A stretch of 64,000 nucleotides of DNA, taken from positions 16,566-80,565 of the forward strand of contig CAMNEA010000006.1 of NCBI GenBank assembly GCA_946536145.1. The letters run 5' to 3'. Positions 54,220 through 63,770 of the stretch are shown one piece after another. This DNA comes from an uncultured Butyrivibrio sp. GTDB taxonomy: Bacteria; Bacillota; Clostridia; Lachnospirales; Lachnospiraceae. The position numbers were made by a program, and so were the translations under genes. Position 1 is the first letter of the stretch, and the number at the start of each line of letters is the position of its first letter. The notes beneath the pieces are model-generated. The model saw only the letters and a list, made by a program, of their open reading frames with translations. It was not told where the DNA came from and did not search any database.

Positions 54220-57200
54220 TTATGCGAGATTTCCAAAATCATCATCATTCCTGCTCTGGAATGCAGGCATATACAGTATTGCTATGCACAGTCCCGCACT
54301 TATTATCGCGATGATGAACAGCCATACAGTTGCTCCGCCTCTCTGATCAAAGATATCGGTAAATCTGATGGAAGTACCCTTTGCAGCATCCTCATTATCG
54401 GCTTCAAGAAGTCCCTCCTGGTAATTCATGTCAGCACCTGTAAGTATCTTTTCCGGTGTGATGACAACCGTATAATCTGAAGCCTCGGTGATAGGGAACT
54501 GAACGTATCCGTTGTCATCAACAACAGTTGTTCCGACAGCCGTGATCTCTTTAGTCTCCTCGTCGTACTTATAAAGGGTTGCATTCATGCCGGCATGTTC
54601 CTTATTGGAAGGAACCGTGATAGTTGCCTCAAAGCCATAGTTCTCCTTACTTGTCATCGAGAACTCTACATGAGGATTGCTTCCAACCACTTCTGTAAGG
54701 TGCTTATTCGGAATATTCCTGCTTCCGAGCTTGACGCCCATATCTGCATAGGTAACAGTTGAAGCATTCTTCCAGGTAGGCGTGGCATTCGTTGTACCCT
54801 GCGTCTGACCTGCGGTCGTATTCGCTGTAACCTGGGTCTGACTTGTGGTATTAGCTGTGCTCTGGGTCTGTGCAGTGGTATTTGTTGTACCCTGCGCCTG
54901 ACCGGTGGTATTAGTTGTAACCTGGGTCTGAGCTGTGGTATTTGTTGTACCCTGCGCCTGACCGGTGGTATTAGCTGTAACCTGGGTCTGAGCGGTGGAT
55001 TCTGTTGTTCCCTGTGTCTGACTCGTGGTGTTTTCTGTTGTAACCTGTGTCTGACTTGCAGTGGTTTCTGTTGTTCCCGTCTGACTTGCGGTATTTGCTG
55101 TAACCTGGGTCTGAGCGGTAGGTTCTGTTATAGTTGTACCTTGTGTCTGAGCGGTAGTTTCCGCTGTGCCCTGTGTCTGACTTGCAGTGGTTTCTGTTGT
55201 TCCCTGCGTCTGAGCGGTGGGTTCTGTTGTAACCTCTGTCTGAGCAGTAGTTTCTGTCGTCCCCTGCTCTGTGCCGGTTGTTTCTGTTGCAGCCTGCGTC
55301 TGAGCGGTGGGTTCTGTTGTAACCTCTGTCTGAGCAGTAGTTTCTGTCGTCCCCTGCTCTGTGCCGGTTGTTTTTGTTGCAGCCTGCTCTGTGCCGGTTG
55401 TTTCTGTTGTTACTTGCTCTGTGCCGGTGGCATTTGCAGATGTAACGCTGCTTCCTTTTATCTCCCACGTCACATCATTTGGCATTCTGAGCTTCACGGA
55501 TACATCCTTGCCATCCATCGCATCAAACAGCTGACTCGATACCTGTGAGGTTCCGCTCATCTCGACTTCAATGACTGCACCCTCATCTGCTTTACTTACT
55601 TCGTTGGAGATCCTGCTCCATCCGCTGGTCTTGGCAAGACCGATGTTGGTATTACCTGTCGCGTCTGCAATATAAGGATCGCGGATAATATTGAAATCAG
55701 AATCCGAATCACTGTCTGTTCCCTTGTTCTCAGAACCATTGACTGTTCCATTTTCGGAACCGGAATCACTATTCTGCTTGTCTCCTGATCCTGCTATTCC
55801 ATTTGGCACAGGTGTAAGTCCGCTGCCGCCTCCGGCTCCTGCGCCTTCCTTCTGCGCATCGCCTGCGGCTGCACCTGTAGCTTCAGCTCCGTCAACTTCC
55901 TGGCTGGTTACCTCACTGACATTATCTGCCCTGTCAACCGCTGCAAAGTAGAAATTGTACTGCTTGCTTGGGTCAAGGCCGGATATGGTATAGGTTCCCA
56001 TCGAAACACCCTCAGCCTCCTTGCTGGTCTCAATAAGGATTCCCATGTCAAAAATGTACTGGCTTGAAGGTGCACCGCCTGATCCATTAGAAGCCTCGCT
56101 GTAGAGGAGCTTGAACCTGTCGACTCCACTGAGCTCATCCTTACCTGCCACTGCCACAATAGTACCCGATCCGTCATTAGCAGGTGTAACTGTAGCTACA
56201 TTCATCTTGGGCGCTACAGTGTCATACATTACATCTGCCGTAGACAGATTTACAGCATTATCATTCGGATCAACTATCTTGGCATAAATGTAGTTCTTCT
56301 GATCCTTGATTATCTCAGGCTTTTTGTCTTCTGAGTATTCTCTCCACTGCGAATCCTTCTCCTTGATAGCCGCCTCAACATCACTGGTGGATGAGTAGAA
56401 GGTATCACTGATAAAGTAGTAGATCTTATCAGCCTTGTAGCTGTAATCACCTGCAGTTATGGTGATCTTCTTTGCCTCCTTAGTATAGAAAGCCAGCGCA
56501 TCCTTTGAGTTGAACTTATCGCTCAAATAATCTCCAACCACGATCTTGGCATTGGTAGAATTGATTATCAGCTTAGTTATCACATCACTGATGTTTCCTG
56601 CTTTGTCAACTGCAACGATATACAGCTTGTAGTTCTTGGAAGAATCAAGCTTCTTTACCGTGCAGCTTCCGGTTGCATTTCCGTCTTCATCAGTGGTTGC
56701 TTCAATGGTAGTTCCATTCTTAACGATCTGCTTACCGTCGGGATCAGTCATGTCCCACTTAAGCTCTTTGCATACAAGCATGAACCTGTCAACTTTGCTA
56801 AGTGCGTCTTTACCACTGAGCTTAACAAGCGCGCTTTCACCACCTTCCTGATAGGTCACGGCTGAATCTGTGATAATCGGCGCAACGGTGTCGTAAATAA
56901 TCTTACCTGTGGAAAGATTTATTTGTTTCCCGTTTACATCAATTATCTTCACATAAATATAATTTCCCTCGTTCTCATTAGCCTGCGGTCTGTACTCTTC
57001 AGAATACTCACGCCACATAGACTCCTTCTCCTTGATGTCTGCTTCTACATCCTGGGGTGTTGGGAAGAACTTTTCGCTAATGTAATATTCAACTTTCGTC
57101 GCTTTTTCAGCTATTATTGCAACCTTTTGTGCATAATTCAGATTTACTGCTATACTATCTGATTTCTGGAACTCATCGCTATAGTATTCTTCACCTACCT

Positions 57201-60200
57201 CAATCCTGTAGATAGGATCAACATTCAGCACTTCCTTCGTCTCTATATCACTGATATTTCCTGCCTTATCAAGAGCTATGATATAGAGATAATAGTTTTC
57301 ATCAGGATCCAGGTTTTTAATATCGTAAGTGCATGAAGCCACTCCGTCATCATCTATTGTCGGCGTAAGCTTAGTGCCGTCATCGATGATCTCCTGCTCG
57401 CTGGGAGTACCGTCTATAGATGACTCAGATCTACATATCATCATGAAATTTGCTACTCCGCTGAGATTATCTTCTCCGGTCAGAGTAAGTGTAGCTGTCT
57501 CTTTATCAGGTTTCACCGCTGCCGATGTAATATTCGGAGCCGCTGTGTCATAGACAACATTTGCGGTTGAGAGGTATGCGACACTTCCTTTTCCGTCAGT
57601 TACCCTCGCATAGACGTAGTTGTTCTGATCTGCAGCTATCTCAGGAGCAGCACTCTTTAAGTACTCTCTCCAGTCATCATTATCACTCTTAATAGCATCA
57701 TTGACCGCTGCAGGTGTGGCATAGAACTTGTCGGTCAGATAATACTCGATTGAATCAATGCCATATACACTGTTCTCAGCAGTTATAGCTATCGTTTTGG
57801 CTTTATTTGTATAGTACGCAACAGCATCCTCAGTCTGGAAGATATTGCTTGAGTAGCTGCCCACCTTGATATTGGATGTTGAAATATTGCGCAGGAGCTT
57901 ACTTGTGACATCACATATATTGCCGGCCTTGTCAGTTGCCATCAGGTAGACAATATAGTTCAGGGTCACATCAAGATCCTTCATGGAAGCAGATCCTGTT
58001 GCCTCCCCATCTCCTGATGCAGCGGCCTTTACTTTTGTGCCTTTCTTTTGCATCTCGTCTTTTGTAGGAGTCTTCATATCACTGCCTGTGTATACCTTAT
58101 ACAGAACTGTGAAAGTCTCTATTCCGCTCAGGGCATCCGTGCCGGCGATGTCCAGTCTGCAGTTCTTTCCTCCGCCCGAGAAGATTGCAACCTGCTTGGT
58201 TATCTTGGGACTTACTGTGTCATAGATGCAGTCTCCGGTTGAAACAAATGTCTTGTTGCCCGCAAGGTCATAGACTATCGCGTAAATGTAGTTCTTTTTG
58301 TTCTTGCTGATGGTCGGCGCATCCGAATCATCATAGGCATTCCAAAGAGAACTGGTCTCCGGAACCTCCTTCAAAAGGTCTCCGGCTGCCTCATAGAACT
58401 TGTCTCCAACGTAGTAGAGAACATAGTCTACATCTTTGTCACAGTTTATCTTAATTGTTTCTGCCTTGTCTGTTGTAAGAGCGACGGTATCTGTATCTAC
58501 AAACTTGTAGCTCTTGTAATTGCCCACCTCTATGGAAGCTGATGAAGCATTTCTGTCTATCCTGATGACTATTGTAAAGGTCTGGATATCCTTGGAGTCC
58601 TTATTGTTCTTGAAATCCAGTTCCAGGGTGTTCTCGCCATCCTTGGTAACAGTGTAGCTGTCCTTGAAATTATTCTTTCCCGAATCGGAAATCGTATATC
58701 CCTCACAGGTCAGAGTGACATCCTTGTTGAACCAGTCTCTGTATTTTCCGCCGTTGTACTGAACAGGAAGATCGATATCCTTGTAGATTACGATTCCGGT
58801 AATGGTAACTGTCCTCTCACTTCCGGTAGTCTTATCCCTGAATGTCAGGTCAAAGTCAGGTGCCTTACCTGCTTTATTCCAGATATAGTAGTTGGCAAAG
58901 CTGCCACCTTCCGGAGGACCTACCTCAAAGCCGTTAGCGCTGATCCTTACACTGTCATGGTAGTAGTCAGCCTTTACGGTCTTTCCGTCATACAGTACAA
59001 CAAAGGCTGTAATCGTAATGTTCTTAAGTCTCTGCGAAACGATCCTTCCTGTAGTCTTGTTTTTGAGATATACCAGAACTCCCTGCTTTGCACCGGGGGT
59101 CTTGTAGATCAGAGAATCCCCATAAACGCCCTCATCAGGTAATGCTATCTGGTAACCGGAAGGAGCACCGATCTCAACCTGATCATAATAGTTTTCCTTG
59201 AGAGTAGTCTCTCCGTTGTAGGTAAAGCCGGAAGCCTCTGCCACTTCAACAGAGTTTCTGAAGATCCCTGAAAAGTTTCCTTTTCCCTGATAGTTAAGGG
59301 CATATTCGCTGCCGGTTTCTACAACCTGCCCTGCACTTGGGAAATCTGTTCCAAGAATAACTTCATAGTCAGTTCCCTCAACAAGAGCGTTTCCACCCAG
59401 AGCAAAAGAATATGCATCCTTGGCAAAATCAACATTGCTGGTTGCGTAATCGATATTGCCGGACTCCGTCATCTTAAGATTCGGTGACTTAGTGGCGGTC
59501 TTCTCAATGTTCAGAGGATCAATGGTTATGGCTCCATAATCCTTGGAAACTGTGAATGTCTTAGTTACAGCCGCAGATGTGTAATCGTAGGTAATGCTGT
59601 AAGTAACATCATTATCCTTATAAGTCCCGGCATTTGTCTGCTTGAAAGCATCCTCCTTAGTGTAACTCGAAATCGACACAGTAACGCCTGTTGCAGTATC
59701 AGGTGCTACAGGTTCCTTGTAGCCTTCAAGAAGCGACTGTTCCTTTCCGTTATATACAAGACCTGTCGCAGCAACAGGAGCTCCGCCGTTCTTTGTAAAG
59801 AAATCATCAAACGAAAATGGTGGCGGATTTAAAATAAGATTTTCAATCTTCTGCCTGAATACAACTCCCTTATTATTCTTTAAATATACATAGAAAGTCT
59901 GCGCAACCGGATTTACTTTGTCATAAGTATAGGTGCTGTCAAAAGTGCCAGATGCATCATCGCTTATTGTGTAGCCTGTTGCCGGCGCAATTATTACTGA
60001 CTGGTAGTATTTTCCGTCGGTCTTGAAAGGCTGCCCATCAAAAGTCAGTGCAACCTTAGGAAGACCAAAGTCCACAGAATAGTTAGAATTGAAATCACCG
60101 ACTCCAATTGCGGAAAAATCTACTGTGTTTATCTTTTGGTCACTTCCCTCTGCCACAGGAATACCTTCTTCGCCCAGTGCAGTATAGGTGACCAGATAAT

Positions 60201-63200
60201 CCTTGTCCTTGACAAGGGTGTATTCCTGTCCCGAAGCAGGTGTGTAATCTTTTGTGTACTTGAGAGTGTAAGTTCCTCCATTTAAGAAGGCGGTAGCAGC
60301 TGCATCAGCATCGGGTTTTGTAGTGATAGTACTGATATCAACAGTCTTTATCTGAAGTCCTGATATAGTAGCCGTGTATTCTCTTGTCTTCCCGGACTTT
60401 TTCAAATATACCCGGAAGTCTTCGCCGGTTCTGACTTTATATTCCGCAGAGTCAGCATAGTCGCTGTCCGGAACCTTTATCTGCAGGGCGTTGCCTCCGG
60501 AGATTTTGCCTGCAAGCAGTACTCCATAGTTGTAGGAGGCAGCCATTGTCTCTTCTCCGTTAAAAGTAACGACCGGCTTGTCTACCGTAAAGCTTTTTCT
60601 TGTCTGCCCCTCGTATTTATCTCCTTTGCCGGTGCAAAAAATGGTATACTTTTTGCCTATCTCAAGGGGGCTGCTTGTATAGTCACTGCCACTTTCATCA
60701 TTTTCGCCTTCCCTGATAACATAGGTATAGTCATCGCCAATATTAAGTGTTTCCTCAGTTCCGCCATTATCGTATTTCAGGGTAAAGAGATCATCGTTTT
60801 CAAAATCTACTTCACTGAAGGTGGCGTCTTTAATATCTCTCTTTTTTACAGTCAGATTATTTACAGGAACGCGGAAAGGCTCTCCATCGCCCTTTTTCAC
60901 ATATACATAAAAGTTCTGACTATCGCCTAGAGTTGTATAATCCACCGAATCGGTGTAATCTGATCCATCAAGTGAAATCTTATAGTTTGCAGAATCACTG
61001 CAGGCCAGAGTTACTTTCAGTATGTATGGATTAGTGGCCGTGTCACTGCCATTGAATTTTATTTTTGCTCCATCAGGCAGGGAAAGCTTGAATTTAAAAT
61101 CCTTGGTTCCTTCATAATTATTGCCCGTACCGGCAAAAGTAATGGTGTTTTCAGTTGTAGAATCCGCAACCGGCACTGACTCAAGCGTAGCGGTGTAATC
61201 CGTACCTTTTGTCATTGCAGCAGGTGTAGAAGACGAGTTTACATGCTTTAAATAAACACCTGTAGCTGCATATTCAGAGGCATCAATGGTAGTTCCGCTG
61301 CTTACGGCTTGATTGTTTCCAAAAAATACATCTACAAAATTATCATTACTATATGTCGTACCAATGTCATTTTTAGCGATATTTGCTCTAAAATCTCCGG
61401 TTTTGAATGAAACAGTCTCTGTCGTCATTGACGGTGCACCATTCTTTTTTTCAAAATATACTTCAAATTGATATTTCTGTTCCCCTGCAGATGTACCGTC
61501 ATAACCTGTCTGGTTTACAATACTTATTCTATTGAACCGATACGTAGGGAAATCTGTTCCTTCTTCAGCAAAAAATTGAGTAGTATTTCCTGTATAGTCC
61601 TTCGAACCTAAATAGGGTGTCTGATCCTGAGTATTATACACAAGACTCTGATCCGGGATTGAGCTAAATGTAATCTGATCTTTTATAAACTGAGGCATAT
61701 TATCATTACCTGCCCCAAACAGTCCCTTCCTCAATGCATTTCTGGTTATGATCTGGTTTCCACCACAAACAGTGCACAGTCCGTCTTCACCGAACGTGCA
61801 CGCTTCAATCTCTGTATAGTCGCAGAGGGCGCAGGTCCTTGTGTGGTTGCCCTTTCCATCGCTCTTCCACTTACCCATCTTATGCTCTTCAGTTATAGTC
61901 CTGTCATCGTCGTCTTCAGCGCACAACGAGCAGACACCTGTGTGGGTGCCATCGCCGTTATCTTTATATTCGTACTTATGAGTGTGGGCCTTGCCTGTTC
62001 CGTCGTCCTCTGTCTCTTCTTCCGCACCGCAGTCCGTGCAATATCTCTTTAAAGTGCCCTCATCGGTCTTCTCATAGTCTGTGTAGTTGTGTCCTTCCGT
62101 GATCTCGTCGCCGCATACGCTGCAGACTCCGGTGTGTGTTCCGTCGTCATTGTCAGTATAGTCATACTTATGTGTTGTGCACTCTGTTGTAGCAGCATCA
62201 TCTTCGACAAGGGGCTTTTCATAACCACAGATATCACAGATGTTGTCATCACCAAACTCACAGTCCTCTGTCACGGATCTGCCGGAGTGATAATAGAGGA
62301 TGTGCGTTCCATCATTATTAGATGACTTTGATTCCACATAGTCTTCTTCGTCATCATCGTTATTCAGATCATCGTTATTATTCTGATCGTCATTATTGTT
62401 CAGGTCATCGTTATTATTCTGATCGTCATTATTATTCAGGCCATCGTTATTGTTCTGATCGTCATTATTGTTCAGGTCATCGTTATTGTTCTGATCGTCA
62501 TTATTGTTCAGGTCATCGTTATTGTTCTGCTCGTCATTATTATTCAGGTCATCGTTATTGTTCTGCTCGTCATTATTATTCAGGTCATCGTTATTGTTCG
62601 GATTGTTATTGTTCTGATCATCGTTGTTGTCCTGATCATTGTTGTTCTGATCGTCATTATTATTCAGGTCATCGTTATTGTACAGGTCATTATTATTGTT
62701 CTGATCATCGTTGTTGTTCTGGTCATTATTGTTGTTCTGATCATCGTTGTTGTTCAGACCATCATTATTGTTCTGACCATCGTTGTTGTTCTGGTCACCA
62801 TTATTGTTCTGATTGCCATTATTGTTCTGATTGTCATTATTGTTCAGATCATCATTGTTGTTTTGATCATCATTATTGTTTTGATCATCATTATTGTTTT
62901 GATCATCATTATTGTTCAGATCATCGTTATTGTTCTGGTCATCGTTATTGTTCTGGTCATCATTATTATTCAGGTCAACGTCGTTATTAAGGTCGTCATT
63001 ATTCAGATTGTCTGTATCATCACCGCCCTGACCATTATTCCCATCGCTGTTAAGATCGTCTCCACTGTTATCATTATTGTTCTGATCAGAGTCGTCAGGC
63101 AGAGTCGTATTTTCACCACCATTTTCATCAATGCTGGTGTTCTCCTCAATCCTGTTCTCATTCAGATTGACATCATTAACAGTCGCGTAACTGAACATGG

Positions 63201-63303
63201 ATCCTATTCCGGACGCCGTGCACAGCATGCTGGTTATCAGAAGACCTATAAAGATTCTCTTCGCTCCCGCCTTAAGATTTTTAAACTGTTTTTTTATTTT
63301 CAT
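54220..63303 (-). CDS. Giant surface protein (about 3027 residues) with Asn/Asp and Thr/Gln tracts
   Basis: I start at ATG 63303 (MKIKKQFKNL), eight bases after GAGGGG. In order: a signal segment (IFIGLLITSMLCTASGIGSM); about 250 residues of Asn/Asp repeats; a Cys/His-rich section (about 345-515) of HTHKYEYKDNGDGTHTGVC-type repeats with several CxxC pairs; a long stretch of MBG/Ig-like beta domains; four modules of about 218 residues (opening I-VGxYxSxxF; containing YDTxAPxIT and GxDxLSGV; ending DKAGNISDV); a Thr/Gln-rich tract; and a C-terminal membrane segment (ATVWLFIIAIISAGLCIAIL) with a short acidic end. It looks like a stalk-type adhesin anchored by its C-terminal membrane segment; no LPxTG. 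Confidence 0.88.
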   Translation of the reverse strand: MKIKKQFKNLKAGAKRIFIGLLITSMLCTASGIGSMFSYATVNDVNLNENRIEENTSIDENGGENTTLPDDSDQNNNDNSGDDLNSDGNNGQGGDDTDNLNNDDLNNDVDLNNNDDQNNNDDQNNNDDLNNNDDQNNNDDQNNNDDQNNNDDLNNNDNQNNNGNQNNNGDQNNNDGQNNNDGLNNNDDQNNNNDQNNNDDQNNNNDLYNNDDLNNNDDQNNNDQDNNDDQNNNNPNNNDDLNNNDEQNNNDDLNNNDEQNNNDDLNNNDDQNNNDDLNNNDDQNNNDGLNNNDDQNNNDDLNNNDDQNNNDDLNNDDDEEDYVESKSSNNDGTHILYYHSGRSVTEDCEFGDDNICDICGYEKPLVEDDAATTECTTHKYDYTDNDDGTHTGVCSVCGDEITEGHNYTDYEKTDEGTLKRYCTDCGAEEETEDDGTGKAHTHKYEYKDNGDGTHTGVCSLCAEDDDDRTITEEHKMGKWKSDGKGNHTRTCALCDYTEIEACTFGEDGLCTVCGGNQIITRNALRKGLFGAGNDNMPQFIKDQITFSSIPDQSLVYNTQDQTPYLGSKDYTGNTTQFFAEEGTDFPTYRFNRISIVNQTGYDGTSAGEQKYQFEVYFEKKNGAPSMTTETVSFKTGDFRANIAKNDIGTTYSNDNFVDVFFGNNQAVSSGTTIDASEYAATGVYLKHVNSSSTPAAMTKGTDYTATLESVPVADSTTENTITFAGTGNNYEGTKDFKFKLSLPDGAKIKFNGSDTATNPYILKVTLACSDSANYKISLDGSDYTDSVDYTTLGDSQNFYVYVKKGDGEPFRVPVNNLTVKKRDIKDATFSEVDFENDDLFTLKYDNGGTEETLNIGDDYTYVIREGENDESGSDYTSSPLEIGKKYTIFCTGKGDKYEGQTRKSFTVDKPVVTFNGEETMAASYNYGVLLAGKISGGNALQIKVPDSDYADSAEYKVRTGEDFRVYLKKSGKTREYTATISGLQIKTVDISTITTKPDADAAATAFLNGGTYTLKYTKDYTPASGQEYTLVKDKDYLVTYTALGEEGIPVAEGSDQKINTVDFSAIGVGDFNSNYSVDFGLPKVALTFDGQPFKTDGKYYQSVIIAPATGYTISDDASGTFDSTYTYDKVNPVAQTFYVYLKNNKGVVFRQKIENLILNPPPFSFDDFFTKNGGAPVAATGLVYNGKEQSLLEGYKEPVAPDTATGVTVSISSYTKEDAFKQTNAGTYKDNDVTYSITYDYTSAAVTKTFTVSKDYGAITIDPLNIEKTATKSPNLKMTESGNIDYATSNVDFAKDAYSFALGGNALVEGTDYEVILGTDFPSAGQVVETGSEYALNYQGKGNFSGIFRNSVEVAEASGFTYNGETTLKENYYDQVEIGAPSGYQIALPDEGVYGDSLIYKTPGAKQGVLVYLKNKTTGRIVSQRLKNITITAFVVLYDGKTVKADYYHDSVRISANGFEVGPPEGGSFANYYIWNKAGKAPDFDLTFRDKTTGSERTVTITGIVIYKDIDLPVQYNGGKYRDWFNKDVTLTCEGYTISDSGKNNFKDSYTVTKDGENTLELDFKNNKDSKDIQTFTIVIRIDRNASSASIEVGNYKSYKFVDTDTVALTTDKAETIKINCDKDVDYVLYYVGDKFYEAAGDLLKEVPETSSLWNAYDDSDAPTISKNKKNYIYAIVYDLAGNKTFVSTGDCIYDTVSPKITKQVAIFSGGGKNCRLDIAGTDALSGIETFTVLYKVYTGSDMKTPTKDEMQKKGTKVKAAASGDGEATGSASMKDLDVTLNYIVYLMATDKAGNICDVTSKLLRNISTSNIKVGSYSSNIFQTEDAVAYYTNKAKTIAITAENSVYGIDSIEYYLTDKFYATPAAVNDAIKSDNDDWREYLKSAAPEIAADQNNYVYARVTDGKGSVAYLSTANVVYDTAAPNITSAAVKPDKETATLTLTGEDNLSGVANFMMICRSESSIDGTPSEQEIIDDGTKLTPTIDDDGVASCTYDIKNLDPDENYYLYIIALDKAGNISDIETKEVLNVDPIYRIEVGEEYYSDEFQKSDSIAVNLNYAQKVAIIAEKATKVEYYISEKFFPTPQDVEADIKEKESMWREYSEEYRPQANENEGNYIYVKIIDVNGKQINLSTGKIIYDTVAPIITDSAVTYQEGGESALVKLSGKDALSKVDRFMLVCKELKWDMTDPDGKQIVKNGTTIEATTDEDGNATGSCTVKKLDSSKNYKLYIVAVDKAGNISDVITKLIINSTNAKIVVGDYLSDKFNSKDALAFYTKEAKKITITAGDYSYKADKIYYFISDTFYSSTSDVEAAIKEKDSQWREYSEDKKPEIIKDQKNYIYAKIVDPNDNAVNLSTADVMYDTVAPKMNVATVTPANDGSGTIVAVAGKDELSGVDRFKLLYSEASNGSGGAPSSQYIFDMGILIETSKEAEGVSMGTYTISGLDPSKQYNFYFAAVDRADNVSEVTSQEVDGAEATGAAAGDAQKEGAGAGGGSGLTPVPNGIAGSGDKQNSDSGSENGTVNGSENKGTDSDSDSDFNIIRDPYIADATGNTNIGLAKTSGWSRISNEVSKADEGAVIEVEMSGTSQVSSQLFDAMDGKDVSVKLRMPNDVTWEIKGSSVTSANATGTEQVTTETTGTEQAATKTTGTEQGTTETTAQTEVTTEPTAQTQAATETTGTEQGTTETTAQTEVTTEPTAQTQGTTETTASQTQGTAETTAQTQGTTITEPTAQTQVTANTASQTGTTETTASQTQVTTENTTSQTQGTTESTAQTQVTANTTGQAQGTTNTTAQTQVTTNTTGQAQGTTNTTAQTQSTANTTSQTQVTANTTAGQTQGTTNATPTWKNASTVTYADMGVKLGSRNIPNKHLTEVVGSNPHVEFSMTSKENYGFEATITVPSNKEHAGMNATLYKYDEETKEITAVGTTVVDDNGYVQFPITEASDYTVVITPEKILTGADMNYQEGLLEADNEDAAKGTSIRFTDIFDQRGGATVWLFIIAIISAGLCIAILYMPAFQSRNDDDFGNLA
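54800..55445 (-). repeat. Thr/Gln tract repeats in the giant protein
   Basis: Tandem units such as TETTAQTQGTT, TASQTQGT and TEQVTTETTG repeat for about 210 residues. At DNA level units of 30-48 bases recur, and one longer block is duplicated (55200-55260 and 55315-55370). It probably forms an extended, glycosylated-like wall-spanning stalk. Confidence 0.85.
62340..63095 (-). repeat. Asn/Asp tract repeats in the giant protein
   Basis: Units of DDLNNNDDQNNN (18, 21 and 36 bases at DNA level) repeat about 250 residues near the N-terminus. The plus-strand ORFs at 62322-62990 and 62863-63393 are shadows of this repeat. Confidence 0.9.
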
Positions 63304-63317
63304 AATATTACCCCTCT

Positions 63318-63341
63318 TTGTGACCACGACGCCTGTCACAA
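63318..63341 (-). promoter_or_regulatory. Inverted repeat next to the giant gene's ribosome binding site
   Basis: TTGTGAC-N10-GTCACAA, perfect 7-base arms, ends one base before the AGAGGGG site of the giant gene. It could be a leader hairpin affecting translation, or an operator. It is not a standard CRP site because the spacing is wrong. Confidence 0.45.
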
Positions 63342-63455
63342 CTTTCTAAAACTGATATGTCAGCGGACTCCTCACTACATTTATTTCGGCTAAATCCGCC
63401 TTCTAATCATTTGACAAAAATCACAAAAATACTCCATTCAGGATTTATATTATGT

Positions 63456-63770
63456 CAGGGTCAAACTCTTCTTCTGGATTCTTCCCTATTTCACTGATAT
63501 TTTTGACCCAAATGAACTTTTTTACTTCTTCAGGTCATACTCTGCCTCTGGATTCTTCCCTTTTCCACTAATGTTTTTGACCCGAATGAACTTTTTTACT
63601 TCTTCAGGTCAAACTCCCCTTCCGGATCAATCCCTATTCCACTAATACTTTTGACCCGAATGAACTTTTTTACTTCTTCAAGTCAAACTTCGCTTCCGGA
63701 TCAATCCATATTTCTCTATTATTTTTGACCTGAATGAATATTTTTATTTCTTCAGGTCATATTCCTTTTC
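63456..63770. repeat. 74-base tandem repeat array
   Basis: Four full units and a partial fifth begin at about 63456, 63531, 63605, 63679 and 63753. Each contains CAGGTCAAACTC..., a GGATTCTTCCC or GGATCAATCC part, and TTTTGACCCGAATGAACTTT. GGTCAAA and TTTGACC arms allow a hairpin across neighbouring units. As 74 is not a multiple of three, the array is probably non-coding. It lies upstream of the giant surface gene. Confidence 0.85.

Noticed and set aside
62322-62990. Plus-strand ORF rich in His, Tyr, Ser and Cys
   Set aside because: It is the antisense shadow of the Asn/Asp repeat tract of the giant protein, with no ribosome binding site.
63456-63770. CRISPR array
   Set aside because: Units are similar along their whole length, with no alternation of fixed repeats and unique spacers, and no cas genes.
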